This document shows, piece after piece, positions 1 to 6,701 of a stretch of 20,867 nucleotides of DNA. Within the stretch, counting starts at the first letter, position 1. Every line of letters begins with the position of its first letter. The notes below the pieces were generated by a model that was not told where the DNA came from, made no database searches, and saw nothing but the letters and a program-made list of their open reading frames with translations. The stretch is from a virus. The stretch is from IMG/VR virus record IMGVR_UViG_3300043602_000008, positions 1 through 20,867 of that record. One strand, given 5' to 3'. The position numbers were made by a program, and so were the translations under genes.

Positions 1-23
1 CCCTGAGACATGTTTTCGCGGAA

Positions 24-45
24 AATGTCCCCAAATCGGGACATT
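24..45. promoter_or_regulatory. 22-bp palindrome, candidate operator upstream of the packaging operon
   Basis: AATGTCCC (24-31) and its exact reverse complement GGGACATT (38-45) flank a 6-bp spacer. Perfect 8-bp half-sites two helical turns long are typical of a dimeric repressor operator. The right half covers the -35 element of the promoter-like sequence at 38-66, so binding could block transcription of the packaging and head genes. The regulator is unknown; the ribbon-helix-helix-like protein (2697) and HTH protein (17286) are candidates. A diverged inverted copy lies at 15365-15386. Confidence 0.5.
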
Positions 46-66
46 GGCACGGTTTCTTTTTATACA
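38..66 (+). promoter_or_regulatory. Candidate sigma70-like promoter for the packaging/late operon
   Basis: GGGACA (38-43, 4 of 6 to TTGACA) is separated by exactly 17 bp from TATACA (61-66, 5 of 6 to TATAAT). The -10 lies in one of the few AT-rich patches of the window (53-76). Transcription would begin near 73, ahead of the first late gene. The palindrome at 24-45 overlaps the -35. Inferred from sequence only. Confidence 0.45.
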
Positions 67-129
67 ACGGTTGCATACCGGGTCCAGGTGGGGCGCCCGG
101 GCGGTCACGGGGGGATGATGGGGGGTGAC

Positions 130-357
130 ATGGTAGGTCAGACCGTGATCGTCGTCGTCGGTCGGCGCCTGTCGCTCCCCTGGAATTTCGCGGGCGACGA
201 CCTCGGGACGTGCGCGCGGTGCGGCGCGTTCGCGCGGTACCGTCCCCGGGCGCCCGCGGCGGGGGTTCGGGTGTGTGAGGCGTGTTTCGGGCCCCCCGCG
301 GCGCCCGGGGACGTCTGGATCTTGCCAGGGGCGCCCCGCCAGGGCGTCGCGTCATGA
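130..357 (+). CDS. Small zinc-knuckle protein, function unknown
   Basis: A 75-aa protein with two CxxC pairs, C28/C31 and C49/C52, spaced as in a single zinc ribbon; a hydrophobic strand (IVVV) lies near the N-terminus. ATG at 130 follows a G-rich Shine-Dalgarno-like run; ATGs at 115 and 118 are in frame and would add four or five residues. Its stop overlaps the next ATG (354) as ATGA, so translation is probably coupled. It is the first gene of the packaging operon. Small zinc proteins are common beside phage terminases, but I cannot assign a role. The coding call rests on the coupled overlap and the paired cysteines. Confidence 0.6.
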   Translation: MVGQTVIVVVGRRLSLPWNFAGDDLGTCARCGAFARYRPRAPAAGVRVCEACFGPPAAPGDVWILPGAPRQGVAS

Positions 358-545
358 TCCGCGCGTTGCGGCGCCTAGCCGTGCGGATCTTCGGGGAACC
401 CCCCGATCCCGCCTGGCACAAACAGACCCCCGTCCCGCGGTTCACGGGGTACGACGCGGACCAGGCGCGCGCGGGCGACCGTCGCGCCCATGATCGCGCC
501 GCGCGGATTCGCCGCGCGCACGACGGCCCGAAGCGGGTCGACTAA
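354..545 (+). CDS. Small basic protein upstream of small terminase, function unknown
   Basis: A 63-aa Arg/Asp/His-rich protein starting at an ATG that overlaps the preceding stop (ATGA, 354-357) and ending in TAA immediately before the small terminase ATG at 546. An upstream GTG at 282 is in frame, but the coupled ATG is preferred. The C-terminal third is strongly charged (repeated RRAHD-type segments) and probably helical. No family is recognised. Position suggests a DNA-binding accessory to packaging, which is inference only. Confidence 0.55.
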   Translation: MIRALRRLAVRIFGEPPDPAWHKQTPVPRFTGYDADQARAGDRRAHDRAARIRRAHDGPKRVD

Positions 546-1037
546 ATGGGAAATTGGAACTCCGGCCGACGCCCCGCGCCGACCGCGTTGAAAGTACTCC
601 GGGGCAACCCGGGGAAACGGCCGCTCAACGTCGACGAGCCCACGATCCCCGCGGCCGACCCGTCGTTTGACGCGGTCCCGCGCGAGCTCGTCGACGACCT
701 GGTCGCCGCGGCCGAATGGTCGCGCGTCGCGCCGTTACTGCGGCGCGTCGGGCTCGTGTCCGCGACGGAGCGCGCCGCGTTGACCGCGCTCTGTCAACAA
801 TGGTCGCGGTATCTGGCCGCGCATCAACAAGTGATCGCGCTCGGGATGTGTATTGAAACGACGAAAGCGGTCCCGATCCCGAACCCGTATTTACTGGTCG
901 CCGATCGCGCCCTGTCACACTGTCAACGACTCTGGTCGGAACTCGGGTTGACCCCGTCGGGTCGCGCGCGCGCGTCGAAACTCCCGACCCCGCCCGGGGA
1001 CGCGGCGCCGTCGAAATGGGCGGGGTTGCTGACGTGA
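546..1037 (+). CDS. terS: Terminase small subunit, P27 family
   Basis: The 163-aa protein has the P27-family signature: an N-terminal GRRPAPTALKVLRGNPGKRP segment, then PLN-EP, followed by helices with EW-R-APLL and a C-terminal basic tail. In HK97-type phages this subunit recognises the packaging site on concatemeric DNA and hands it to the large subunit. The ATG at 546 directly follows the upstream TAA, and the N-terminal motif begins within ten residues of it, as in family members. Its TGA overlaps a GTG (1034) that opens a 39-aa ORF leading to the large subunit. Length is normal for the family. Confidence 0.92.
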   Translation: MGNWNSGRRPAPTALKVLRGNPGKRPLNVDEPTIPAADPSFDAVPRELVDDLVAAAEWSRVAPLLRRVGLVSATERAALTALCQQWSRYLAAHQQVIALGMCIETTKAVPIPNPYLLVADRALSHCQRLWSELGLTPSGRARASKLPTPPGDAAPSKWAGLLT

Positions 1038-1153
1038 TCACCGAAAAACAACGGATCATTCTCGGATTTCGCCCGCGGACGCTCGCGGGCGTCTGGTTCT
1101 GGTTCCGGTACTGCTCCGCGATCGGGCGCGCGCTCGGGCGGGTGTGGCGATGA
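1034..1153 (+). CDS. 39-aa coupled ORF between terminase subunits
   Basis: A GTG at 1034 overlaps the small-terminase stop (GTGA), and the TGA at 1151-1153 overlaps the large-terminase ATG at 1150 (ATGA). The ORF fills the terS-terL gap exactly. The product is 39 aa: a polar start, then an aromatic stretch (GVWFWFRYCSAIG) and an Arg-rich end. It may be a real micro-protein or mainly a translational bridge that carries ribosomes from terS to terL. No family recognised. Support comes from the double overlap and neighbour-like codon use. Confidence 0.5.
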   Translation: MITEKQRIILGFRPRTLAGVWFWFRYCSAIGRALGRVWR

Positions 1154-2694
1154 CGATCACGAACGGCCCCGCGAGGAAAGTCGACATCATCAACCGACTG
1201 ACCCATACGAAAGGCCCGTTCGCGGGGCAAGCGTTCCGGTTGCGGGCCTGGCAAGAAAAGAAAATCATTCGGCCGTTATTCAAGATCGACCGCGCGACGG
1301 GCAAGCGGCAGTACCGGATGTGTCTGTTGATGATGCCGCGCAAAAACGGGAAAACCGAACTCCTGGCCGCGCTCGCGATCGATGGGCTGTTATTCGACGG
1401 GGAAATCGGCGCCGAAGTGTACAGCGCGGCCGCGGATCGCGACCAAGCCGCGCTCGCGTTCAATGTCGCCGCGCAAATGATCCGCAACGATCCCGAACTG
1501 CTCGCGCGGTGCGACATTCTGGAGTCGCAAAAACGGATCGTCGACCATAAAACCGGGTCATTCTATCGGGCGATTTCCGCGGAAGCGTACTCGAAACACG
1601 GGTTCAACGCGTCGCGCGTGCTCTATGACGAACTCCACGCGGCGCCGTCGCGCGAACTGTGGGACGTGTTGACCTCGAGCACTGGCGCCCGCGCGCAACC
1701 GCTGACGATCGCGATTTCAACCGCGGGGTACGATCGGCATTCGATCCTCTATGAACTGTACGCGCACGCGAAAAACGTCGCGGCGACGCCCGCGATCGAT
1801 CCCGCGTTTCTCCCGATCATTTTCGAGGCGCCCGACGGCGCCGATTGGACCGACGAAGCGGTCTGGAAACGCGCGAATCCCGCGCTCGGGGATTTCCGAT
1901 CGCTCGACGAGATGCGCGCCGCGTGCGCCAGGGCGAAAGAAATCCCCGCGCAGGAACAAGCGTTTCGCCGGCTGTATCTCAACCAATGGACGGAGCAAGC
2001 GTCCCGCTGGATCGGGCTCGACACGTGGGATCGGTGTCTCGCGCCGATCGATCGCGCGTCGCTCCGCGGGCGCCCGTGTTTCGTCGGGCTCGACTTGTCG
2101 ACGACCACGGATTTGACCGCGGCGGTCGCCGTGTTTCCCGGCGACGGCGACTCGTTCGACGTGTTGCCCGCGTTTTTCGCCCCCGCCGATCGGATCGTGC
2201 AACGCTCGACGCGTGACCGCGTCCCGTACGCGGAGTGGGCGCGCGCTGACCTACTGACCGCGACCCCGGGCCCGGTCGTCGATTACGACTACATTCGGAA
2301 AACGCTGCTCGCGTGGGATGACGAATTCGACATCAAGGTGATCGCGTACGACCCCTGGAACGCGACCGACATTGTCGGGCGACTCGAAAAAGTCGACGGG
2401 TTCACGTGCGTCAAGGTACGCCAGGGGTTCGCGACCTTGTCGGCGCCGTCGAAACTTTTCGAGAAAGCGATCCTCGGCCGCACGCTCCGACACGACGGGA
2501 ACCCGATCCTTCGTTGGAACGTGGGAAACATGTCGGTCGAAACCGACGCGGCGGGCAATATTAAGCCGAGTAAAGACCTGTCGACGGAGCGGATCGACGG
2601 CGCGTACGCGTTGATCATGGCGATCGATGCGATGTCGCGACACGGGCACGACGCGCCGCCCGAATATCAAATGATCATTCTCGGGGGGACGTGA
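1150..2694 (+). CDS. terL: Terminase large subunit, HK97/Terminase_1 type
   Basis: This 514-aa ATPase-nuclease motor cuts concatemeric DNA and pumps it through the portal. The Walker A variant is PRKNGKT (residues ~63-69), Walker B is LYDE (~158-161) and the coupling motif is STAG (~190-193). The C-terminal RNase H-like nuclease shows D315 (VGLDLSTTTD), D401 (AYDPWNATD) and D483 (ERIDGAY), the usual acidic triad. ATG at 1150 is chosen because it overlaps the preceding TGA; GTG at 1144 would add two residues. With the P27 small subunit and the HNH nuclease at 20318, the set resembles HK97-like cos packaging, though no cos site was identified. All key residues are present. Confidence 0.96.
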   Translation: MTITNGPARKVDIINRLTHTKGPFAGQAFRLRAWQEKKIIRPLFKIDRATGKRQYRMCLLMMPRKNGKTELLAALAIDGLLFDGEIGAEVYSAAADRDQAALAFNVAAQMIRNDPELLARCDILESQKRIVDHKTGSFYRAISAEAYSKHGFNASRVLYDELHAAPSRELWDVLTSSTGARAQPLTIAISTAGYDRHSILYELYAHAKNVAATPAIDPAFLPIIFEAPDGADWTDEAVWKRANPALGDFRSLDEMRAACARAKEIPAQEQAFRRLYLNQWTEQASRWIGLDTWDRCLAPIDRASLRGRPCFVGLDLSTTTDLTAAVAVFPGDGDSFDVLPAFFAPADRIVQRSTRDRVPYAEWARADLLTATPGPVVDYDYIRKTLLAWDDEFDIKVIAYDPWNATDIVGRLEKVDGFTCVKVRQGFATLSAPSKLFEKAILGRTLRHDGNPILRWNVGNMSVETDAAGNIKPSKDLSTERIDGAYALIMAIDAMSRHGHDAPPEYQMIILGGT

Positions 2695-2696
2695 AC

Positions 2697-2888
2697 ATGT
2701 CGAATCCGCCAGGGCGCCCGCCCCTTGACCGGGCCGATCGATCCGTCGTCGTCTGTGTCGCGCTCCCCGGTCGGACATTTGACCTGGTCTGTCGGCGCGC
2801 CGCGGGCGCGCGCGTGTCGGTCCCCGAATTGATCCGGCGCGCGCTGTCTATTTCTGAGCAAAAAAATATACAAACTCCCCGCAAGTAA
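2697..2888 (+). CDS. Ribbon-helix-helix-like small protein
   Basis: A 63-aa protein (65 aa if translation starts at the GTG at 2691, whose GTGA overlaps the terL stop). A strand-like segment (SVVVCVALP) is followed by two helices (FDLVCRRAAGA and VSVPELIRRAL), the outline of Arc/CopG DNA-binding proteins, which bind palindromes as dimers. It sits between terminase and capsid genes, an unusual place for a regulator, so it might control capsid expression or the palindrome at 24-45; both are inference. Its last codons are AT-rich (AAAAAAATATACAAAC), unlike the rest of the genome, suggesting that the gene end doubles as a promoter. Confidence 0.6.
   Translation: MSNPPGRPPLDRADRSVVVCVALPGRTFDLVCRRAAGARVSVPELIRRALSISEQKNIQTPRK
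2844..2872 (+). promoter_or_regulatory. Possible capsid promoter at the end of the RHH gene
   Basis: TATACA (2867-2872) lies in an A-rich run that stands out from the GC-rich surroundings, and the same TATACAA occurs in the candidate promoter at 61. A poor -35 (CTGTCT, 2844-2849) is 17 bp upstream. Transcription would start about 35 nt before the protease-capsid start. The -35 is weak, so confidence is low. Confidence 0.3.
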
Positions 2889-2914
2889 CGCCCGCGGCCT
2901 AGACTCGGCGGGCG
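2889..2914 (+). promoter_or_regulatory. Hairpin directly before the capsid start codon
   Basis: CGCCCGC (2889-2895) pairs with GCGGGCG (2908-2914) across a 12-nt loop, ending one base before the ATG at 2915. It may tune translation of the protease-capsid gene, which otherwise has little Shine-Dalgarno sequence apart from GGCGGG inside the stem. Function inferred. Confidence 0.4.
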
Positions 2915-4789
2915 ATGCTCCGCGCGTACGCCCGACTCGACACGAAACGCGCCGACGGGCGCCCGCGCCGCCTGGCGGGGGTCGCGACGACCCCGACGCC
3001 CGATCGGGCGGGCGACGTGCTCGACCCGCTCGGCGCGACGTTCCGCAACCCGATCCCGCTGCTCTGGCATCACGATAAGGAACGGCCGATCGGGACCGTG
3101 ACGCTCCACGCGCCGACGCTCGCGGGGATCGATTTCGACGCGACGATCCCCGACGTCGACACGCCCGGGCCGCTCCGCGACCGCGTCGAGGAAGCCTGGC
3201 AAACCCTGACCGCCGGTCTGATTACGGGCGTCTCGATCGGGTACCGCGTGCTCGATGGCGGGATGTCGATCTTGAAAAACGGCGCCCGCAAGTTTTCCCG
3301 CGTCGAGATTTGTGAACTGTCGCTCGTCACCGTCCCCGCGAATATGGACGCGACGATCCACACGATCAAATCGCTCGACGCGTCGTACCTGGCCGCGCCT
3401 GGCCGAACGTCCGGCGTTCCGGTTCCGCTGAGAACAACCCCCATGACGACCCAAGAAAAAATCCAGAATTTCGAAAACACGCGCGCCGCGAAAGTCGCGC
3501 AGATCGCGAATTTGATGGAGTCGGCGCCCGACACGACGACGATCCCCGACGACGATCGCGCAACCGTCGACGCGCTGACCCTGGAAGTGAAAGCGATCGA
3601 CGGCGACCTGGTTCGGTACCGCGACCTCGAGAAGTTGCAAACCGCGGGCGCGACGCGGATCGTCCCGGGTCCAGGCGTGACCGCGCCGCGAAACCCCGTG
3701 ATCACGATCCGGCCGAATGTCCCGCTCGGGACCGCGTTCGTCCGCGCCGCGTGCGCGAAACTCGTGTGTAACGGGAATTTGCACGAAGCGGCCGAGTACG
3801 CGAAGCGGTGGGACAGTTCGACGCCCGAAGTCGCGTTGTACCTGAAAGCGGCGATCGCGCCAGGGACGACGACCGATGCGACGTGGGCGTCGCCGCTCGT
3901 CGCGACCGGGATCGCGAGCGAATTCGTCGAACTGCTCCGACCCGCGACCATTCTCGGGAAGATCCCCGGGTTGCGTCAGATCCCGTTCAACACGAAAGTT
4001 CCCTCGCAAACCGCGGGCGGAACGTACGGGTGGGTCGGGGAAGCGAAACCGAAACCCGTGACGAAACTCGCGTTCGCGGCGACGACGCTCGGGGTCGCGA
4101 AAGCGGCGGGGATCATTGTCCTGACCGAAGAACTGGTCCGTCTGTCGAACCCGTCGGCGGAAGCCCTGGTCCGCCAGGACATGATCGCGGGGATCGCGCA
4201 ATTCCTGGATCAACAGTTCATCGATCCGGCCGTCGCCGCGGTCGCCGGGGTCAACCCCGCGTCGATCACGAACGGCGCGCCGACGGCCGCGGGGAGCGCG
4301 AGCCCGACGGCCGATATCATGGCGCTGATCAACCATTTCGCGACGAACAATATCGCGGTGGGCGGGGTCACGTTCATCTTGTCGGCGGCGAATTGTCTCG
4401 GGCTGTCGTTCCGGGTCAACGCGGACGGATCCCCGGCGTTCCCCGGGGTCGACGTGAACGGCGGGAGTTACAAGGGGCTGACGTTCATCGCGTCGCAAGC
4501 GGCGGGAACGAACGTGATCGCGCTCCAACCGTCGTTGGTCCTCTACGCGGACGACGGCGGGGTGACGATCGACGCGTCGCGGGAAGCGTCGTTGCAGATG
4601 GACAGCGCGCCCATGTCGCCCGCCGACGCGACGACCGTATTCGTGTCGTTGTGGCAGACGAACTCCGTCGGCCTCCGCGCGGAACGGTACGTGAACTGGT
4701 TGCGCGCGAACCCGAACGCGGTGAAGTACCTGACCGCGGTCGCCTGGCCCGCGCCGTCGGGCGCCCCGCTCGAAAACCCCGTGCTCTAA
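2915..4789 (+). CDS. Fused prohead protease and HK97-fold major capsid protein
   Basis: A single 624-aa ORF carries two jobs usually encoded separately. Residues ~15-155 resemble the S78/U35 prohead protease: LLWHHDKERPIG around H52/H53, and GVSIGYRV with serine S107 in the usual nucleophile position, then ELSLVTVPAN. Residues ~177-245 form a charged coiled-coil-like delta domain that scaffolds assembly and is normally cleaved off. Residues ~260-620 match HK97 capsid: PATILGKIPGLRQIPF, GGTYGWVGE, a TEEL helix, and the terminal RAERYVNW segment. An in-frame ATG at 3443 (M177, MTTQEKIQ) sits where a separate capsid gene would start, but only a weak GAG lies upstream. The fused precursor could mature by self-cleavage, or capsid could be made from the internal start as well. 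Confidence 0.93.
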   Translation: MLRAYARLDTKRADGRPRRLAGVATTPTPDRAGDVLDPLGATFRNPIPLLWHHDKERPIGTVTLHAPTLAGIDFDATIPDVDTPGPLRDRVEEAWQTLTAGLITGVSIGYRVLDGGMSILKNGARKFSRVEICELSLVTVPANMDATIHTIKSLDASYLAAPGRTSGVPVPLRTTPMTTQEKIQNFENTRAAKVAQIANLMESAPDTTTIPDDDRATVDALTLEVKAIDGDLVRYRDLEKLQTAGATRIVPGPGVTAPRNPVITIRPNVPLGTAFVRAACAKLVCNGNLHEAAEYAKRWDSSTPEVALYLKAAIAPGTTTDATWASPLVATGIASEFVELLRPATILGKIPGLRQIPFNTKVPSQTAGGTYGWVGEAKPKPVTKLAFAATTLGVAKAAGIIVLTEELVRLSNPSAEALVRQDMIAGIAQFLDQQFIDPAVAAVAGVNPASITNGAPTAAGSASPTADIMALINHFATNNIAVGGVTFILSAANCLGLSFRVNADGSPAFPGVDVNGGSYKGLTFIASQAAGTNVIALQPSLVLYADDGGVTIDASREASLQMDSAPMSPADATTVFVSLWQTNSVGLRAERYVNWLRANPNAVKYLTAVAWPAPSGAPLENPVL

Positions 4790-4798
4790 GACACTCAA

Positions 4799-4831
4799 CC
4801 GCGGGGCGCGTCGAACGGACGCGCCCCGCGG
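4799..4831. terminator. 14-bp perfect hairpin after the capsid gene, probable attenuator
   Basis: Bases 4799-4812 and 4818-4831 are exact reverse complements (14 bp, almost all G:C) around a 5-nt GAACG loop, starting 10 nt after the capsid stop. No U-tract follows, so it is not a textbook intrinsic terminator. It could cause partial termination or protect the abundant capsid mRNA from 3' exonucleases, giving more capsid than portal. The structure is seen directly; the role is inferred. Confidence 0.65.
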
Positions 4832-4848
4832 GGAGTCGGCGCCCCGAC
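4830..4848 (+). promoter_or_regulatory. Portal ribosome-binding site with a hairpin spacer
   Basis: The best Shine-Dalgarno-like run, GGGGA (4830-4834), is about 14 nt from the portal ATG, too far for normal use. The intervening GTCGG-CGCC-CCGAC (4835-4848) can fold as a 5-bp hairpin ending at the ATG, which would bring the two close, as known for T4 gene 38. The run also partly overlaps the larger hairpin at 4799-4831, so the structures may compete. Inferred. Confidence 0.35.
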
Positions 4849-6237
4849 ATGGAATTGCAAATCTTCGGGTACCACGTGATCGCGACGAAGGCGGCGCCGC
4901 CCGCCTTGCGCCCGCTCGACGGCGGGCGGGGTTGGTTCCCGCTCATTCGCGAACCCTCGACGGGCGCCTGGCAACGCAACGAAGAAATCCAACCCGCGTC
5001 CGCGCTCTCCTATTTCGCCGTGTTCGCGTGTGTGACGCTCATCGCGGCCGACATCGCGAAACTCGCGCTCCGGTTGATGCGACGCGACGACGAGGGGGTC
5101 TGGCACGAAACGACGAACCCCGCGTTTTCGCCCGTGCTCCGCAAACCCAACCGGTACCAGACGACGATCAAGTTTGTCGAGCAATGGATCACGTCGAAAC
5201 TGATTCACGGCAACACGTACGTGTTGAAGGAACGCGACGCCCGCGGGATCGTCGTCGCGCTGTACGTGCTCGACCCGCAAAAAGTGACCCCGCTCGTCGC
5301 CCCCGACGGCGCCGTGTATTACGAACTCCGATCGTCTGACCTGGCGGGCGTCGTCGGCGGGGACGCGCCGATCGTCGTCCCCGCGAGTGAAATGATTCAC
5401 GATCGCATGATCGCGCTGTTTCACCCCTTGATCGGGGTCACGCCCCTCTACGCGTGCGGGTTGTCCGCGTTGCAGGGGCTCACGATTCAACAGACGTCGA
5501 ACAAGTTTTTCGCCGCGGGCGCGCAACCGTCGGGCGTGCTCACGGCGCCAGGCGCGATTAAAGACGAAACCGCGAACCGGTTGAAAGCGTATTGGACCGA
5601 AAATTTCTCGGGCGACAACGTCGGCCGCGTCGCGGTCGTCGGCGACGGGTTGAAGTACGAACCGATGACCGTCAACGCGGTGGACGCGCAATTAATCGAG
5701 CAACTCGGGTGGACGGCCGAGACGATTTGCGCGTGCTACCACGTCCCCGCGTTCATGATCGGCGTCGGCCCGCCCCCGCCGTTTTCAAGCGTCGAGCCCA
5801 TGCAACAGCAGTACTACTCGCAATGTGTACAGAGTCTCGTCGTGTCGTGCGAGACGTCGCTTGACGAGGGGCTCGGGATCGCGGGGACGGAGTTCGGGAC
5901 GGAGTTCGACATTGACGATTTGATCTATATGGACACGTCGACGCGGACGAAAGCCGCGAGCGAAGCGATCGGGTCGGGCGCCGTGTCGCCGAACGAAGCG
6001 CGCCGCAAATACTTCGGGCTCGGGTCGGTCCAGGGCGGCGACACGCCGTACATGCAACAACAGAATTATTCCCTGGCCGCGCTCGACGAGCGCGATCGAA
6101 ACTCCCCGTTCGCGGCGCCGGCGCCCGCGCCGCCCGCGGCCGCGGCGCCCGCCGAACTCCCGCCCGCGGACCTGGACGCGACGTTGACCGCGCTCGTCGC
6201 CGCGCTCAACACGAAGGATTGGGGGGCGACCGTATGA
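4849..6237 (+). CDS. Portal protein, HK97 family
   Basis: The 462-aa protein forms the dodecameric ring at one head vertex through which DNA enters and leaves. HK97-portal features in order are ALSYFAVFACVTLIAADIAKL (helix near residue 50), NRYQTTIKFVEQWITSKLIHGNTYV, LYVLDPQKVTPLV, MIHDRMI, GVTPLYACGLSALQG, KFFAAGAQPSGVL, and MTVNAVDAQLIEQ with HVPAFMIGV. The C-terminus (~residues 420-455) is a Pro/Ala-rich tail. ATG at 4849 is selected because the family begins about 50 residues before the first helix; the open frame reaches far upstream to 3808, but that part lies under the capsid gene. The stop overlaps the next ATG (ATGA at 6234). Confidence 0.95.
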   Translation: MELQIFGYHVIATKAAPPALRPLDGGRGWFPLIREPSTGAWQRNEEIQPASALSYFAVFACVTLIAADIAKLALRLMRRDDEGVWHETTNPAFSPVLRKPNRYQTTIKFVEQWITSKLIHGNTYVLKERDARGIVVALYVLDPQKVTPLVAPDGAVYYELRSSDLAGVVGGDAPIVVPASEMIHDRMIALFHPLIGVTPLYACGLSALQGLTIQQTSNKFFAAGAQPSGVLTAPGAIKDETANRLKAYWTENFSGDNVGRVAVVGDGLKYEPMTVNAVDAQLIEQLGWTAETICACYHVPAFMIGVGPPPPFSSVEPMQQQYYSQCVQSLVVSCETSLDEGLGIAGTEFGTEFDIDDLIYMDTSTRTKAASEAIGSGAVSPNEARRKYFGLGSVQGGDTPYMQQQNYSLAALDERDRNSPFAAPAPAPPAAAAPAELPPADLDATLTALVAALNTKDWGATV

Positions 6238-6701
6238 CCGCCGACCTCCCGATCGTCGCCGCGGTCGTCGACGCGATCGAACGGGCCGTCCGCGCGGCCG
6301 TCGCGCCGCTCGTGACGCGCCTGGTCGCGGTTGAAACCGCGGCGGGGCGGTTGACCGCGCTCCCCGACCAGGTCGCCGCGCTCGCGGCCGTGGCGCCCGT
6401 CCCTGGCCCCCCGGGGGCGCCAGGCGCCGACGGCGCGGGCGTCGACCTGGTCACGTGCGAGTACGACGGGGAACGGGCGGTGACGTTCACATGGGCGCGG
6501 GGCGGGGCGGTCGACACGCGGGCGATCGTGCTCCCGTTCATGCTGTACCGGGGCGTGTATGTCCCCGGGCGCCTGTATGACCGGGGGGATTGTGTGACGC
6601 TCGACGGGTCGATCTTCCATTGCAACGCGGACACGACGACGCGCCCGGGGAGCGGGGGCGCCTGGACGCTCGCGGTCAAACATGGGCGGGACGCGCGATG
6701 A
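6234..6701 (+). CDS. Head-fibre-like protein with collagen-like motif and carbohydrate-binding module
   Basis: The 155-aa protein has three parts. An N-terminal Ala/Val-rich helix (residues ~5-60) looks like a trimerising coiled coil. A short collagen-like stretch, PGPPGAPGADGAG, follows around residue 63. The C-terminus (~residues 105-155) has YRGVYVPGRLYDRGDCVTL and TRPGSGGAWTLAVK, the pattern of small chitin/carbohydrate-binding modules common on phage fibres. The location between portal and head-tail connector suggests a capsid- or neck-attached fibre that sticks to host or environmental glycans. ATG overlaps the portal stop (ATGA) and its own stop overlaps the next ATG. The binding target is unknown. 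Confidence 0.72.
   Translation: MTADLPIVAAVVDAIERAVRAAVAPLVTRLVAVETAAGRLTALPDQVAALAAVAPVPGPPGAPGADGAGVDLVTCEYDGERAVTFTWARGGAVDTRAIVLPFMLYRGVYVPGRLYDRGDCVTLDGSIFHCNADTTTRPGSGGAWTLAVKHGRDAR

Larger units (their letters stand above)
1..118 (+). other. Possible 3' end of an ORF that opens at 20671, if the molecule is circular
   Basis: Reading codons from base 2 (base 1 completing a codon begun at 20866), the frame stays open to TGA at 116-118. That stop overlaps an ATG at 115 in the ATGA arrangement used throughout this genome. Joined to 20671-20867 it gives exactly 105 codons including the stop. The predicted product is rich in Arg, Gly, Ala and Pro and matches no family I recognise. The same DNA carries a palindrome and a promoter-like sequence, so it may be simply non-coding. 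The reading depends entirely on the ends being contiguous. Confidence 0.25.

Noticed and set aside
2675-4798. A 707-aa open frame on the - strand under the capsid gene
   Set aside because: It is a shadow: the + strand frame encodes a clear protease-capsid protein, and this product is an Arg/Asp-rich text without motifs. Long antisense frames are expected at this GC content.
3808-4848. Upstream extension of the portal frame
   Set aside because: It overlaps the capsid gene in another frame and reads as low-complexity Arg/Gly/Asp. The family-like portal start is ATG 4849.
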